NCBI GenBank assembly: GCA_036873135.1
Contig: JAPTYO010000002.1
Coordinates: forward strand, 43,887,452 to 43,951,451
Length of the DNA stretch: 64,000 bases
From: Clarkia xantiana subsp. parviflora
Taxonomy: Eukaryota > Streptophyta > Magnoliopsida > Myrtales > Onagraceae
Direction: 5' to 3'
The position numbers were made by a program, and so were the translations under genes. Positions 44,006-55,564 of the stretch are shown one piece after another (position 1 is the first letter of the stretch; each line of letters begins with the position of its first letter). The notes beneath the pieces are model-generated. The model was given only the letters and a program-made list of their open reading frames with translations, was not told where the DNA came from and made no database searches.

Positions 44006-45280
44006 GCTCGTACTCACCAGAATGGGAGGGTGCCTGTTAATGTATTGTCGTCCAAATCAGCATCAATATTTAACTCCTTCGATCTCGCCCTTGCTTCCGA
44101 ATAGTTCATACGAGGTTTTTCGTGCGACCGGCGAACACGACGGGCATCGTGCTACTCATTTGTTAGGAGTATTGTAGCGCCCGCGGAAAGTTGATTCCCT
44201 TTCTTCAAACAACATGTTATAAAGAATTTAGTGTCGTACTATATCCTAGGTCAACTGTTAATTATCCATTTGCCTAATCTCCACATAGGAGCACTTCTCC
44301 AAGGCATCACTACAAGTATTCACAACCTTCAACTAATATCCGGTTGGTGGCCACCTAGTGGATACAAGAGTCGATGAATTACAGGTGAACTTGACCATCC
44401 CCATCGCTCATATCCTTAGTCAAAACCCAACCGGTTTCCAAAGACATGGTCACTGGGCCGTTTTGTTCAGCACTACACTCGTACGCCGGGAAACGAACAT
44501 TGAGCCTGACCTTACATATGAGTTCTGAGTCTGTTAGGATACTTCGGGTGCCTTTCATAAGGCTCCCGGGATCTATCACACGCTCGAGGTGAAGAAGTTT
44601 GCGCCCGTTAGAATCACGAGGATTCTTATCTAGCACAACCGAGATGTGAACCCGTGGTCGAACATGGCACGCGTAGTCTGAAGCACGCGTTTATAGCATA
44701 CCTGAACTTTTAAGTTGACAGGAATGGGATATGTTAATCATGCTATCGCAGATTTTCATCTGGCCCAGAATGTGGTCTAATGACGAACGGAGTTCATCAC
44801 AGAGATTTGCAAAACGAAGATCATGTCGAGTTACTTCGAAACAAGATAATCGTCTTGCGTAATCAGGTTTATCCCCCTAATTCTTAGCCAGTATTGCTTG
44901 GCAGAGGCCTCCCTTCACCGTAAGACGACCGTACCTGTGTGACTAGGTAAGACCCACATTCGACATAGTTTGGCAGACGATTGCGTCCTCCTACGACTTA
45001 GTTTATAAACCGTAAATCTAATGTATTCAAACATTATGATGTCGATGGATCATATACTTGATTGCAATTCTCTCGTTTATTAAAAATGTAACTTTCAATT
45101 ATTAAAATGTTATCACAGATACATGCCTCTTTTAAACCCTACGCAATCTAAGCAGTTTTACATGCTTTTCGAATGCCTCCCTGCGTAGTGGTTTAGTTAA
45201 TGGGTCCGCAACCATGTTATCAGTGGACAAGTATTCCAAAGTGATTGTATTGTCTTCTACCATAGATTTAGCATAAAAAT
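44006..45280 (-). other. CopJ 3' UTR (1.28 kb)
   Basis: Noncoding. Starts with the polypurine region (minus strand GAGTACGAGC) and aligns with the CopI and CopK 3' UTRs. Confidence 0.7.
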
Positions 45281-45283
45281 ATT

Positions 45284-47350
45284 TCACATCAATGTGTTTA
45301 GTCCTATTATGGTACTTGGATTCTTAACTGCCGCAATAGCCGCATTACTGTTAGAGTATACCATGACGGGTTTGCTCCCGTCTTTGACATCAAGCAGTGC
45401 AGTAAGAATCTTTTTCAGGCAGACTATTTCCTGTGCGTTTTTTGAGAGAGCAACGAATTCTGATTCCATTGTAGACAGCTCGACATAGGTTTGCTTCTTA
45501 CTCGTCCATGAAATGACGGCATTAGCAAGGAGAAAGACTTCTCCTATGGTGGAATTACGATCATCCGGATCGCCACCATGGTAGGCGTCACTGTAACCAG
45601 TCAATTCTAACTTCCTGCCCTCATAGTACAGTGCGTAGTCGGCAGTACCTTTCAGATAACGAATGATTCGTTTTACAGCCTTTAATTGTTGATAGCCAGG
45701 ATCTGATTGGAATCGTGCTACTAGGCTCGCAGCGTAACAGATGTCCGGACGGGTGTATTGCATGGCGTACATGAGACTACCGACGATACTTAAATACTCT
45801 CCACCCTTTATCTGTTCTCGCTCTGCCAGGTTCTTGGGGCCATCACGTTTTGACAGTGCGCACCCAAGTACTACCGGCGTATCCACGGGTTTGGCATCTT
45901 GTAATTGAACATTTTCAACAATTTGTTGATATAAGCTTCTTGAGATAGACATAATTTCCGGGTAGCGCGATATCTAGCAAATTTAATGCCTAAGATGTAT
46001 GTGGCATCTCCAATGTCTTTCATCTCGAATATAGATACCAACCAGGACTTTGAATTGTTCATAAAACTCACGTCGTTTGCGGCAATGAGCATGTCGTCTC
46101 CGTGAAGTTGGGTTTTTCCTTTCGCAATAAGTCGGGTTTTGTACCGCCCGGCCTATTCCATCAGTGGTGAGTCTCCTTTTCAGGACTTACCATATCCTTG
46201 TGCCCCTGTGGTTAGCAGGTAAATCAATGTAGACTAAAATAGTTTTCATTTAGGCGATCTCTCTCTTTTATTGTTTTCCTCCATTTCTCCACTTGAGGCC
46301 TTTCCAATGCTCGTCAACAGTTGTTAGAGTGAGGTTTTCACCATTCTCAATGTGATACTTATTGGGTGAAGTTTGATGCCTTTGACATTCGTCTAGGCTT
46401 GTTAATCCCATCTAGAGTCTGAACGTTTCTCCCACTCGAAATAATACTTCTTGTCAGAGCATCACTCCCACTGAGAACAAGAGCAGTGCTTGAACCTTGA
46501 CCTACAACTTTCCTCGGACGACCTCTAGGTCTCGGGGTTTTACTTCCGAGATGAATTCCTTGATCACTAGGACCTGGAACCAAGTTGGTCGGATCACTCC
46601 CACTGGGAAAATGGGAAGTATAGTGTGTTTTGGCATTATTGGATTTTCAGTAACTTGACTATCAGGTTCAACTTGATTCGTCTCTGCTGCAACAGTGATT
46701 ACGTGTGGTAGGGTGTATTCCTCTCACTGGATTTACTATGAAAATGTTTCCATTATCATTAACTGTGTCATTCACTTGAGTTGCCGGTTCAAATCTCCCA
46801 CTCGAAGTAAGTGAGACCTGATTGTCAGTGCAATCCCGCTCCGATTCGATCAAGACTACATCAGTTTGAAACTGACTATGCATTGGAAATTCGTCCTAAA
46901 GTGATGTAATGTGTCATGTTCGACCACGGCACCATTTTCCCAAGTTGTAAACAAGTATTTTCTAAGAGCAGTTAAAGTACTCTTGGTCCAAATACGTTTT
47001 TAATGCGCAAATTGATGTCGCATGATGATATGATTTAACTCATTATCATTCTTTAGCTTTTATGGCGACGTGTCTTACCGATTTCATTGGAAAACAGTTT
47101 TATATATATGTGAATCATCTCTCTTCATCCCATAGGGAACGTCTGATAGATTGACTCTAACATTATGATTATAAAATGTGCTACTTGAAGTTTGTCATTT
47201 GATTTGAATGCCTAGCCTGACTTATCGTTCAAGGCGTATAGAAGGAAAGTCGTTTAACCGACGTCATCCTTCTTCGTTTGCAAACTTATCTCAGAGATTT
47301 TTATCCCATCTCCGAACTGAGCATTATGGGTTTTCACCTTATGCGTCAGT
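45284..47350 (-). pseudogene. CopJ pol: integrase remnants, RT with deletion, RNase H
   Basis: RNase H is the best part (45952-45284): TRPDICYAASLVARF, GYSDAYHGGDPDDRNSTIG, STMESEFVALSKNAQE. The RT end is at 46092-45871 (DDMLIAANDVSF). Just upstream the text jumps from KTQLHG to DDMLIA. CopI has GVDFDETYS and about 110 further residues between these points, so the RT core is deleted. The integrase-RT linker lies at 46883-46359 (SGSDALTRSI, NGNIFIVNPV). Integrase traces reach to about 47330 but are heavily decayed. Confidence 0.85.
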
Positions 47351-50300
47351 AGATACTTTTACAAGGTCGTGGTAGATTATGAAGCATACTTCTTACCGAT
47401 GTAAACGTTATCAATAAGTTGTTTCCGAAGGGATGCAAATGAAAATTCAGCACTTAATCACTAAAAACACTTCATCATAAAACTCGTATGTTGAAACGAT
47501 GAGTTCTGTCTTTCGAGGTCCACACGCGTGTGGCGCTATTTACCGAAGTTTAACCCATGGTGAAGTTGTTTCATTTCTGAATTTAATTCAGTTTAATCCA
47601 ACCAGTTTCGCACGTGATTATCGTTAATGATTATTTCTTTCAATGGAGTACTAATAATAAGGAAAAAGTTATAATCGGTTCATTCTTAGAGCTACGCAAT
47701 CGATGGATTTTAAAAGCATTTTGATTTTACTCAAAGAATTAGATGAAGGAGAAGATGTATGGATTTATTTGATTCGACCATTCCAAATAGCCTTAATACT
47801 TCGGTTTAATTACATATCGGATCGATCCCGTTTAACCGAGTCGATTAAGCTTGATAAGAAGATCGCATTTCGAATCGAATGGTAACTACTTTATTCAATA
47901 AACCCGAAACATTATCAACCAGAATTCAAACATAAAATTGAACAATAGGAAATCCAACATAAACTATACTAGGGTCTCAGATCTCACACTTGAAACAATC
48001 ACGAAGAAGAATGATGGACAGGTTGTCATAACCACGTTCAGCAGCTCACCTGAAAAAAATTCACAAGTGAATTGTATCAGATGACTCGCGTCAAATAAAA
48101 TGTTTTACGTTTTATATATGTGGTAGACGAGTCGTACCTTGAAGGTACAGTTATCATGGTGGTTATCGCACCAGATCATCGTTTAGACCTTTTGTTGCCG
48201 GGGGTTACCAAGCTTTTCGGCATATCAATGAATCTATCATCGAATGCCTCGGGTTCTTTCGGAAAGTTTCCTTTCTATGATCCGCTTCGAATAGGTCTAT
48301 TGTCATCATAATCGATGTGATCAGAAGCGTGAGCCCTTTTTCATCAACAAACCATAAAAGAGGAAACATCCTCATTCCTTTTCGAGCCCTTGTCCATACG
48401 TCTAAATCGTCAGCGGGATCATGAATGGATATTATACCGTCATCACTGCATAAAATAATGTAGTATTTTGCCATTAAGGCTCTTGTTTCAGCGGCCTTAC
48501 CTTTACCGCAGCAAAGGTATATGGCAAACCAAAGATGCAATGCGCCGAGTTCTATAAATTCTCATTCTACTTCATTTGATAGATGTGAGAGAATTTAACC
48601 CCCGTGCAATATGATCCTTCCTCAACATTTTCTTGCTGTTGCTCTCATGCGGGTTTCAATATTCGTCCAAGCTCATCATTTTCGCTTTCGGATTGACTTG
48701 ATCGTCAAGATCCGCAGCGATCAGGAGCTCCATAACATTATTTCTCCATGCACCATAATCCATGCCGTCCAGATTGCGAGGTTCATAGAACTGTACCGGT
48801 TCATCCATGAAAACTAACACATTGATAATCACACAAAATCAGGGAGACAATAACATTTTGAGAAAGAATTGCATATATCAGATATCTATTAAGATAGAAT
48901 GCGACAAGTAACGATTCCCCAGTCATCTAAACCAACCGACCACCAGTAAACTAATGGAAGATGACTGTGAAAGAGTTCACATTACTGTCGTCTTCAATCC
49001 AATAGACCAGTCTTTTAAAACGGTTTTAATCGCAAATTACCGGAGCGAGAATTTTAAAACAAGCATACCCGATCTTGGCTTTCCCAAGGCCCTTTTTATT
49101 TTGAAAAATTATTCCGATGAATATACTCATGCATATACATTTCTACCATCCATGTAAATCATCATACGCAAGTAACATTCATCATAAATCACACTCATGC
49201 TTATGCGTCATTCGTTTAATGTTCTGGGGAACTCATGCTTGCATACATAATTCTACTTCCAAGTAAATTATTAAATGCGGCTACATCCTCAGCATTCTAG
49301 CATACGTGTCAAACATGAAACTTCCACATCAATCATACATATTTGGCGACTGGTTTTCGATTTTAAAATATTTTAAACATTAATGGCTGATTTGCAATTC
49401 ATACTTATATTCAATCACGCATCATTCTAGACATGAATCTTAGGCAATTTCAACAATCACAACATGTCTATCCTAGTGTGCATACCATATATTGAACAAG
49501 GGCTCTGCCCCCAACATGCAATATCCAGCTAGCTTAACTCAGTCAAGACGACAGTTCTAATCATGTATAAATATATATCGAATAATAAACAATTTCCATT
49601 CAGCCCACTAATTAATCCAATCCCAAAAACATGTATCTTCGAGATCCATCCCCATAATCGAAACAAGGCATTAAGGTTTAATTGTTATGTGAATAATAAT
49701 AAACCTTTGAAGTTCAAAAACATTTAGATTTTAAAACTTGACCTCCCTATTTTATATAATTGACTTGAATTCGGTTTTGAAAATTCGGTTCGGTTCAGTC
49801 AATTTCGGTAAAGAAAATCCGATTCGGGTCCTGATCAGTAAAATCTGGTCCGGTTTTATTTTCAAAATCTGGTTCGGTCCGAACTGGTCCAATAAAATAG
49901 GGTTCGGTTCAACACTCAAAACCGGTTCGGTTAGATCCACTTAGTTACCCCGGTCCGACCCGACCAGACAAGGTCGAACCGATTAAGAAAACCCGGTTCG
50001 ACTTAACGCGTCCTGGTTTAATATATTGAACCGGCCCATTAAATTCATAAGGTTTGGGCCGAAATGTTTACTTGTGGGCTAAGTAGGGTTTTGATGTCCA
50101 CTAAAAACTTAACTTAGCCACCAAGTAACATTAATTATATAAAATAATTTCCAATATTATATATATATTCTGCCAATATTAAACATATATATATATATTT
50201 ATTGCCAAGATACTATCTTTAAGACAAAATCAATCAACAATATATATATATATATATGTAAAATTTGGTTTATATAGATATACATTTTATTTATTGTCAA

Positions 50301-50853
50301 TATCTTTAATAGGGTAACAAATATACTGACAATATATTTTCTCAATCTTTTAGGCAACTAAACATATCAATAATATCTTTAACCCTATTAATTATCTAGA
50401 AATATTGATACTTATATATATATTTCTATATACTAATGTGAATCTATCATCATGTTTCCAATTATAGATATACTGTTACCTCGAATAAAAATTAAAATAG
50501 GTAAACAATATCTCTAAATATTTCGGCCGAATTTTTCAACCTTAGTGCCTAAGAAATTAAAAAAATTACCTTGTGATTTGCTTAGGGTTTCGGCCAAAAA
50601 AACACATAATTGGAAACAAGTGGTCAAATTTCAGAATCAAATTTTAATAAGATCTACAATCCAATGTTCGATTTTGATAAAAAAACAAAATGTTTTTTTG
50701 AAGATCATGAACATCAAATTTTCCTAAGAACATCATGAAAATTTCAGACCATTAACAACTTGAAAATTCGAAATTTTAATTTTCTTTCTTTAAAATTTTC
50801 GGCCAAATAATAATTTCAAGAACATCAATTTATTAAAATCATGAACTCCTAAC
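47351..50853 (-). other. CopJ 5' noncoding region (3.5 kb)
   Basis: No gag or other frame recognised. Part (47500-48210) is shared with CopI. 49770-49990 is packed with GGTTCGGTT-like words. 50130-50460 has TATATA microsatellites. 50520-50830 has TTTCGGCC words common in these copia leaders. Confidence 0.6.
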
Positions 50854-50869
50854 ATAAGCTCTGATACCA
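50854..50869 (-). other. CopJ primer-binding site, initiator-Met tRNA
   Basis: Minus strand TGGTATCAGAGCTTAT one base after the LTR end TAACA. TGGTATCAGAGC is the classic plant copia site. Confidence 0.9.
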
Positions 50870-50870
50870 C

Positions 50871-51280
50871 TGTTAGATTATGGGGAGTAATCACTATGGA
50901 TACTATAAACATGGTACATGCTAGTAATCAATATTACGCAGCGGAAGATTCGCACATACCTCAGACGTAATCCGTAACCCCAAGATTCTGCAGCAGGGAG
51001 TTCACGGTCCTCCGGTCGGCACCCGTAGAGGCTCTAGTTAAGGAAGCCTACGCGGTATATTCTCCACAACAAAGCCTCTGACCGATTCTTGGTAGGGACT
51101 GATCTCCGGAGTGTTTGCTCGAAAGCAAATTGGCACACCCTTGGTGTTTGATGTGGTTCGGCCGAACTATGTGTGTTATGGGGAAACGGTTTTCTCTTAA
51201 ATCACCACAAGTGATGAATTTTGATAAACCCTAATAAAACCCCTAAAACCCCATATATATAGGAGGAGCAAAGTGGACAA
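50871..51280 (-). mobile_element. CopJ 5' LTR, truncated to 410 bp
   Basis: Minus-strand end TCTAACA at 50871. It matches the CopJ 3' LTR up to GTGGACAA and then stops at the start of the CopK LTR. Confidence 0.8.
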
Positions 51281-51884
51281 TATTAGATTACGGGGAGTAA
51301 TCACTACGGATACTAAAACGAGGTACATGCTAGTAATCGGAATTACGCGGCGGAAGTTTCACACGTACCTTTAAGATAATCCGTAGATCCAATATCTTTT
51401 CAAGAGGGAGTTCGCGATCTTCCGGTCGGTACCCGTTGAGGTTCTTGTTAGAGAAGCCCTACGTGGGGCAAGCTCCACAGCAAAGCCTCTGATCGATTCT
51501 CGACACGGGAACTGATCTCTGGAGAGTTTGCTCCAAGTAAATTTGGCGCACCCTTGGTGAGGGCTAAGGTTCGGCCGATCTAGGTGTTTAAGGGGGGAGG
51601 GTTTTTCTCTCTAAAACACTCTAATGTGGGAATTGTGATTAACCCTAAAAATCCCCTAACACTTCTTATTTATAGGAGGAGTAAAGTGGACAAAAGTCAA
51701 CTTTACCCCACCTAGTAATTTCGGCCGGCCTATGTAATTGGGGAGGCCCAATTTTGGGCCTCCCATGTCAATTGGGATTTGGGTCTAGCCCAATTACCCT
51801 AATGTGACATTTACCCAAGTTCATTAGGTAAACTATACATATTATGGGCTACTAATTACAGCGCCCATTTACCATATGCTTACA
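51281..51884 (-). mobile_element. CopK 3' LTR (604 bp)
   Basis: Minus strand TGTAAGCATATGG ... GTAATCTAATA; the final CA is mutated to TA. The polypurine tract GCGAGTGGGAGC adjoins its start. Confidence 0.85.
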
Positions 51885-53160
51885 GCTCCCACTCGCCGGA
51901 ATGGGAGGGTTCCTTTTAATGCATTGTCGTCCAAATTTGCATCAACATTTCTCTCCTTTGATCAGCTCATTGCTTTTGAATAGTTCATACGAGGTTTTCC
52001 GTGCGACCGGCGGATACGACGGGCATCGTGCTACTCATCTGTTAGGAGTATTGTAGCGCCCGCGGAACATTGATTCCCTTTTGTCCAATCAACCTGTTAT
52101 AAAAAACATTTATATTGTATCGCGCTGTATCCTAGGTCAACTGATAATTCTCCATTTGCCTAGTTTCCACATATGAACACTTCTTCAAAGAATCCGTACA
52201 AGTATTCACAACCTTCAACTAATAACTGGTTGGTGGCCACCTAGTGAATACAAGATTCGGTGAATTACAGGTGAACTTGACTATCCCCATTGATCATATC
52301 CTTAGTCAGACCCAACCGGTTTCCAAAGACGTGGTCACCGGGCCTTTTTGTTCAGCAATACGCTCGTACGCCGGGAAGCGAGCATTGAGCCTGACCTTAG
52401 ATACAAGTTCTGAGTCCGTGAGGATACTTTAGGTGCCTCTTCATAAGACTCTTGGGATCAATCACACGCTCGAGGTGAAGAAGTTTGCGCCCGCCAGAAT
52501 CACGAGGATTCCTTCCTAGCACAACCGAGCTGTGACCCCGTGGTCAAACGTGGCACGCATAGTATGAAGCACGCGTTGATAGCATACCTGAACCTTTTGG
52601 GTTGACAGGAAAGGGATATGTCAATCATGCTATCACAAATTCTCATCTGGCTCAGAATGTGGTTAAATGACGAACGAAGTTCATCACGGCGATATGCAAA
52701 ATGAAGATCATCTCGAGTTACTCCGAAACTAGATAATCGTCTTGCTTAATCAGGTTTATCCCCTGGCTCTTAGCCAGTCTTGCTTGGTAGAGGCCTCCCT
52801 CCTCCGCAAGACTACCGTACCTGTGTGACTAGGTAAGGCCCACATTTGACATAGTTTGGCAGAGGATTGTGTCCTCCTACGACTTAGTTTATAGACCGTA
52901 AGTCTGATGTAATCAAAACATTATGAAGTCGATTGACATAAACTCAGTCGCAATTCTTTCGCTTACAAAATGTAACTTTCTAATATCAAAATGTTATCAC
53001 AGATACATGCCACTACTAAAACCCTACGCAATCCAAGTAGTTTTACGTGCTTTTCGAATATGTCCATGCATAGTAGTTTAGTTAATGGGTCCGCTAGCAT
53101 GTTATTTGGTGGACAAGTATTCCATAGTGATAATATTGTCTACCACCACAAATTTAGCAT
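51885..53160 (-). other. CopK 3' UTR (1.28 kb)
   Basis: Noncoding, aligned with CopJ 44006-45280. Confidence 0.7.
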
Positions 53161-53163
53161 TAA

Positions 53164-54480
53164 TTATTTCATATCAATGTGTTTGGTCCTACTATGATAC
53201 TTCGGATTCTTAACTGCCGCAATGGTTGCTTGACAGTCAGATAAGACCTTCACAGGTTTATTCTTTACATCGCCACCAAGCAGCGCAGTTAGAAGCCTTT
53301 TAAGCCAGACCGCTTTCAGTGCATTCTTGGAGAGAGCTACGAATTCCGATTCCATCGTGGATAACGCGACTTAGGTTTGCTTCTTGCTCATCCATGAAAT
53401 GGTGGCATTAGCAAGGAGGAATGTTCATCCTGTGGTGGACTTACGATCATCTGGATTGCCACCACGGTCAGCGTCAATGTAATCGGTCAATTATAACTTC
53501 CTTCCCTCATAGCACAGTTCGTAGTCGGCAGTACCTTTTTCGGATAACGAGTTCCTCATTTTATAGTCTTTAAACATTGACGACCAGGATCTGATAGGAA
53601 ACGTGCTACTAGGCCTATGGCGCGTAACAGATATCCAAACTGGTGCAATACATGGCGTAGAACAAACTATCGACCATGCTGAAACATCCTGCACCCTTTA
53701 TCTATTCACGCTCGGCCAGGTTCTTGGGGCCGTCATGTTTTGATAGTGCGCACCCAAGCAACATTGGCGTTTCCACGGATTTTGGCATCCTGTAATCTGA
53801 ATCCTTTTCAACATCTTGTTGATATAGGCTTCTTGAGACAGAAAAAATTTCTGGGTAGCTCGATCTCTATCAATTTTAATGACTAAGATATACGTGGCCT
53901 CTCCCATGTCTTTCATCTCAATTGCAGATGCCAACCAGCACTTTGACTTATTCATTAATCTCATGTTGTTTACAGCAATAAGTATGTCGTCCACTCATAA
54001 GGTTAAGATGATATACTCAGACCTGGAGATCTTATAATACACGCACGGATCCTTGTGATAAACTCACAGATCTGTTTCCTACGATTTCCTCGTGGAATCT
54101 GCGGTACCATTGCCGAGACGACTGTTTGTGACCGTAGATGGACCTTTGGAGTTTACAAACTTTATGTTCGTTACCAGGAGTAATGAAACCCTCCGGTTGC
54201 TCCATGTAGATCTCTTCCTCCAGGTTTCTGAGGAGGAATTCGGTCTTAATACCCACTTGGTGCAGTTCGTAATTGACACCTGCGACCAGGACCATGAATG
54301 GCCCTTCACTGTGGTTTTATGCACAGGTGGTGAGTATGTTTTGTCAAAGTCCACTCCGTGAAGTTGAGTATAGCCTTTCGCAACAAGTCGAGCTTTGTAT
54401 CGCTCGACCTTTTCCATCAATGGTGAGCCTTCTTTCAGGACTCACCATATCCTTATGCCCCTGTAATTAGCAGGTAAATC
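53164..54480 (-). pseudogene. CopK pol: RT and RNase H remains
   Basis: Minus strand: RT N-part 54420-54360 (YKARLVAKGYTQLHGVDFD), 54295-54032 (NLEEEIYMEQPEGF, QSSRQWYRRFHEE), 53994-53698 (MDDILIAVNN, FLSQEAYINKML), RNase H end 53355-53164 (MESEFVALSKNALKAVWLKR). At least four frames. Unlike CopJ it keeps the RT core. From 54480 to 54750 it reads into the integrase-RT linker. Confidence 0.88.
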
Positions 54481-54750
54481 AACTATAGACTTTTAATGGC
54501 TTTTATTTAGGCGATCTCTCTCATTTATTATTTTCTTCCATTTCTGCACTTGAGGTCTTTCTAATGCATGCCAACAATCGTTAGAGTGAGGTTACCACTC
54601 TTCCAGATGGGATACTTCTTTGGAGAAGTTCGACGCCTTTGACTTTCGTCTAGGCTTGATTATCCCGTCTTTGAGTCTTAACGTCTCTCCCTCTCGGAAT
54701 AATGCCTCTTATCAGAGAATTTCTTCCAATTGGGATCAATTCCTCCCACT

Positions 54751-55510
54751 TGATGGGTTCCGATGTAATCGTTAGCCCCGTTAATAGCCAATGGACGGCG
54801 AGTAGGTCCAGTGGGCCTCGTGAAAAGCCTGGAAGGCCCAGAGGCCCAGTATGAAGGGTCCCGACTCCGGTGGTCCCGATGTACGAGCTGAATGCTCCCG
54901 ACAAGAAGCCTCTGAGTAGGCCCCGATATGCCTTAGTAAAGGCCCCGATGACAAAAGCCCCGCAGAGGCTGGACCTGTCTCATGAGACAAAGGGTCCTGG
55001 ATGGTGACCTGGAATGGAGATAACTCTGGAGTCCCCGACGGGAGTCGAGACTTGTGATCAGAGGATAAGACCGCAAAACCCGCCTACTAGATAGAGTAGT
55101 GGAACAACGGTTAAAGATATAGATAAACTCCCCGAGATACGCAGGGCGTGCCCGAGATACGCGGAGTATGGGTAAGATACGCGGAGCGTGGGGAGAAATC
55201 GACGGAATCCCGAACGAGATACACGGAATCGTAGCGAGATATACGGAATCATGGGCAAAACGGCCAATCACGGTCACAGGTAACTGAGTAACTTCCCCTC
55301 CTATATAAAGGAGGAAGTTACCTCAGAAAAGACACTATCTAATACGCACTTAGATTACTGCTGCCACCCCATTGATCATATACTCATTTAAGCATCGGAG
55401 AGGGATTCTGGGTCACCACCCAGGTCATCCCCTTTTGCAGGATTACGCGTAGCTTAGGAGTCCAAGCTTTCCGTCAAGGACGTAACGGAGCTTCGCCTCG
55501 TGATCCAAAA
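54751..55510 (+). mobile_element. TatC 5' LTR (760 bp)
   Basis: TGATGGGTTCCGATG ... GTGATCCAAAA; the terminal CA has become AA by comparison with TatB. GAGATACGCGGAGYGTG units in U3 lie at about 55127-55250. TATATAAA lies in an inverted repeat at 55284-55326. Confidence 0.88.
55284..55326. repeat. Inverted repeat around the TatC LTR TATA box
   Basis: Arms CTGAGTAACTTCCCCTCC and GGAGGAAGTTACCTCAG pair with one bulge on each side. The arm bases differ from TatA/TatB, yet pairing is kept. Confidence 0.8.
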
Positions 55511-55530
55511 TTGGCGCCGTCGGTGGGAAA
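55511..55530 (+). other. TatC primer-binding site
   Basis: TTGGCGCCGTCGGTGGGAAA directly after the LTR. Confidence 0.75.
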
Positions 55531-55564
55531 CTAACAAAAAGCCAAAATAGTTTCTACCAGATCA

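Larger units (their letters stand above)
43406..51280 (-). mobile_element. CopJ: Ty1/copia element, minus strand
   Basis: 3' LTR 43406-44005, 3' UTR, decayed RNase H/RT/integrase, a long 5' noncoding region, an initiator-Met primer site, and a 5' LTR 50871-51280 that is cut at 410 bp by CopK. No gag. RT has an internal deletion. Confidence 0.85.
51281..54750 (-). mobile_element. CopK: 3' part of a Ty1/copia element, minus strand
   Basis: 3' LTR, polypurine tract, 3' UTR, RNase H and RT remains; cut at 54750 by TatC. It is a close relative of CopJ and CopI. Confidence 0.85.
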
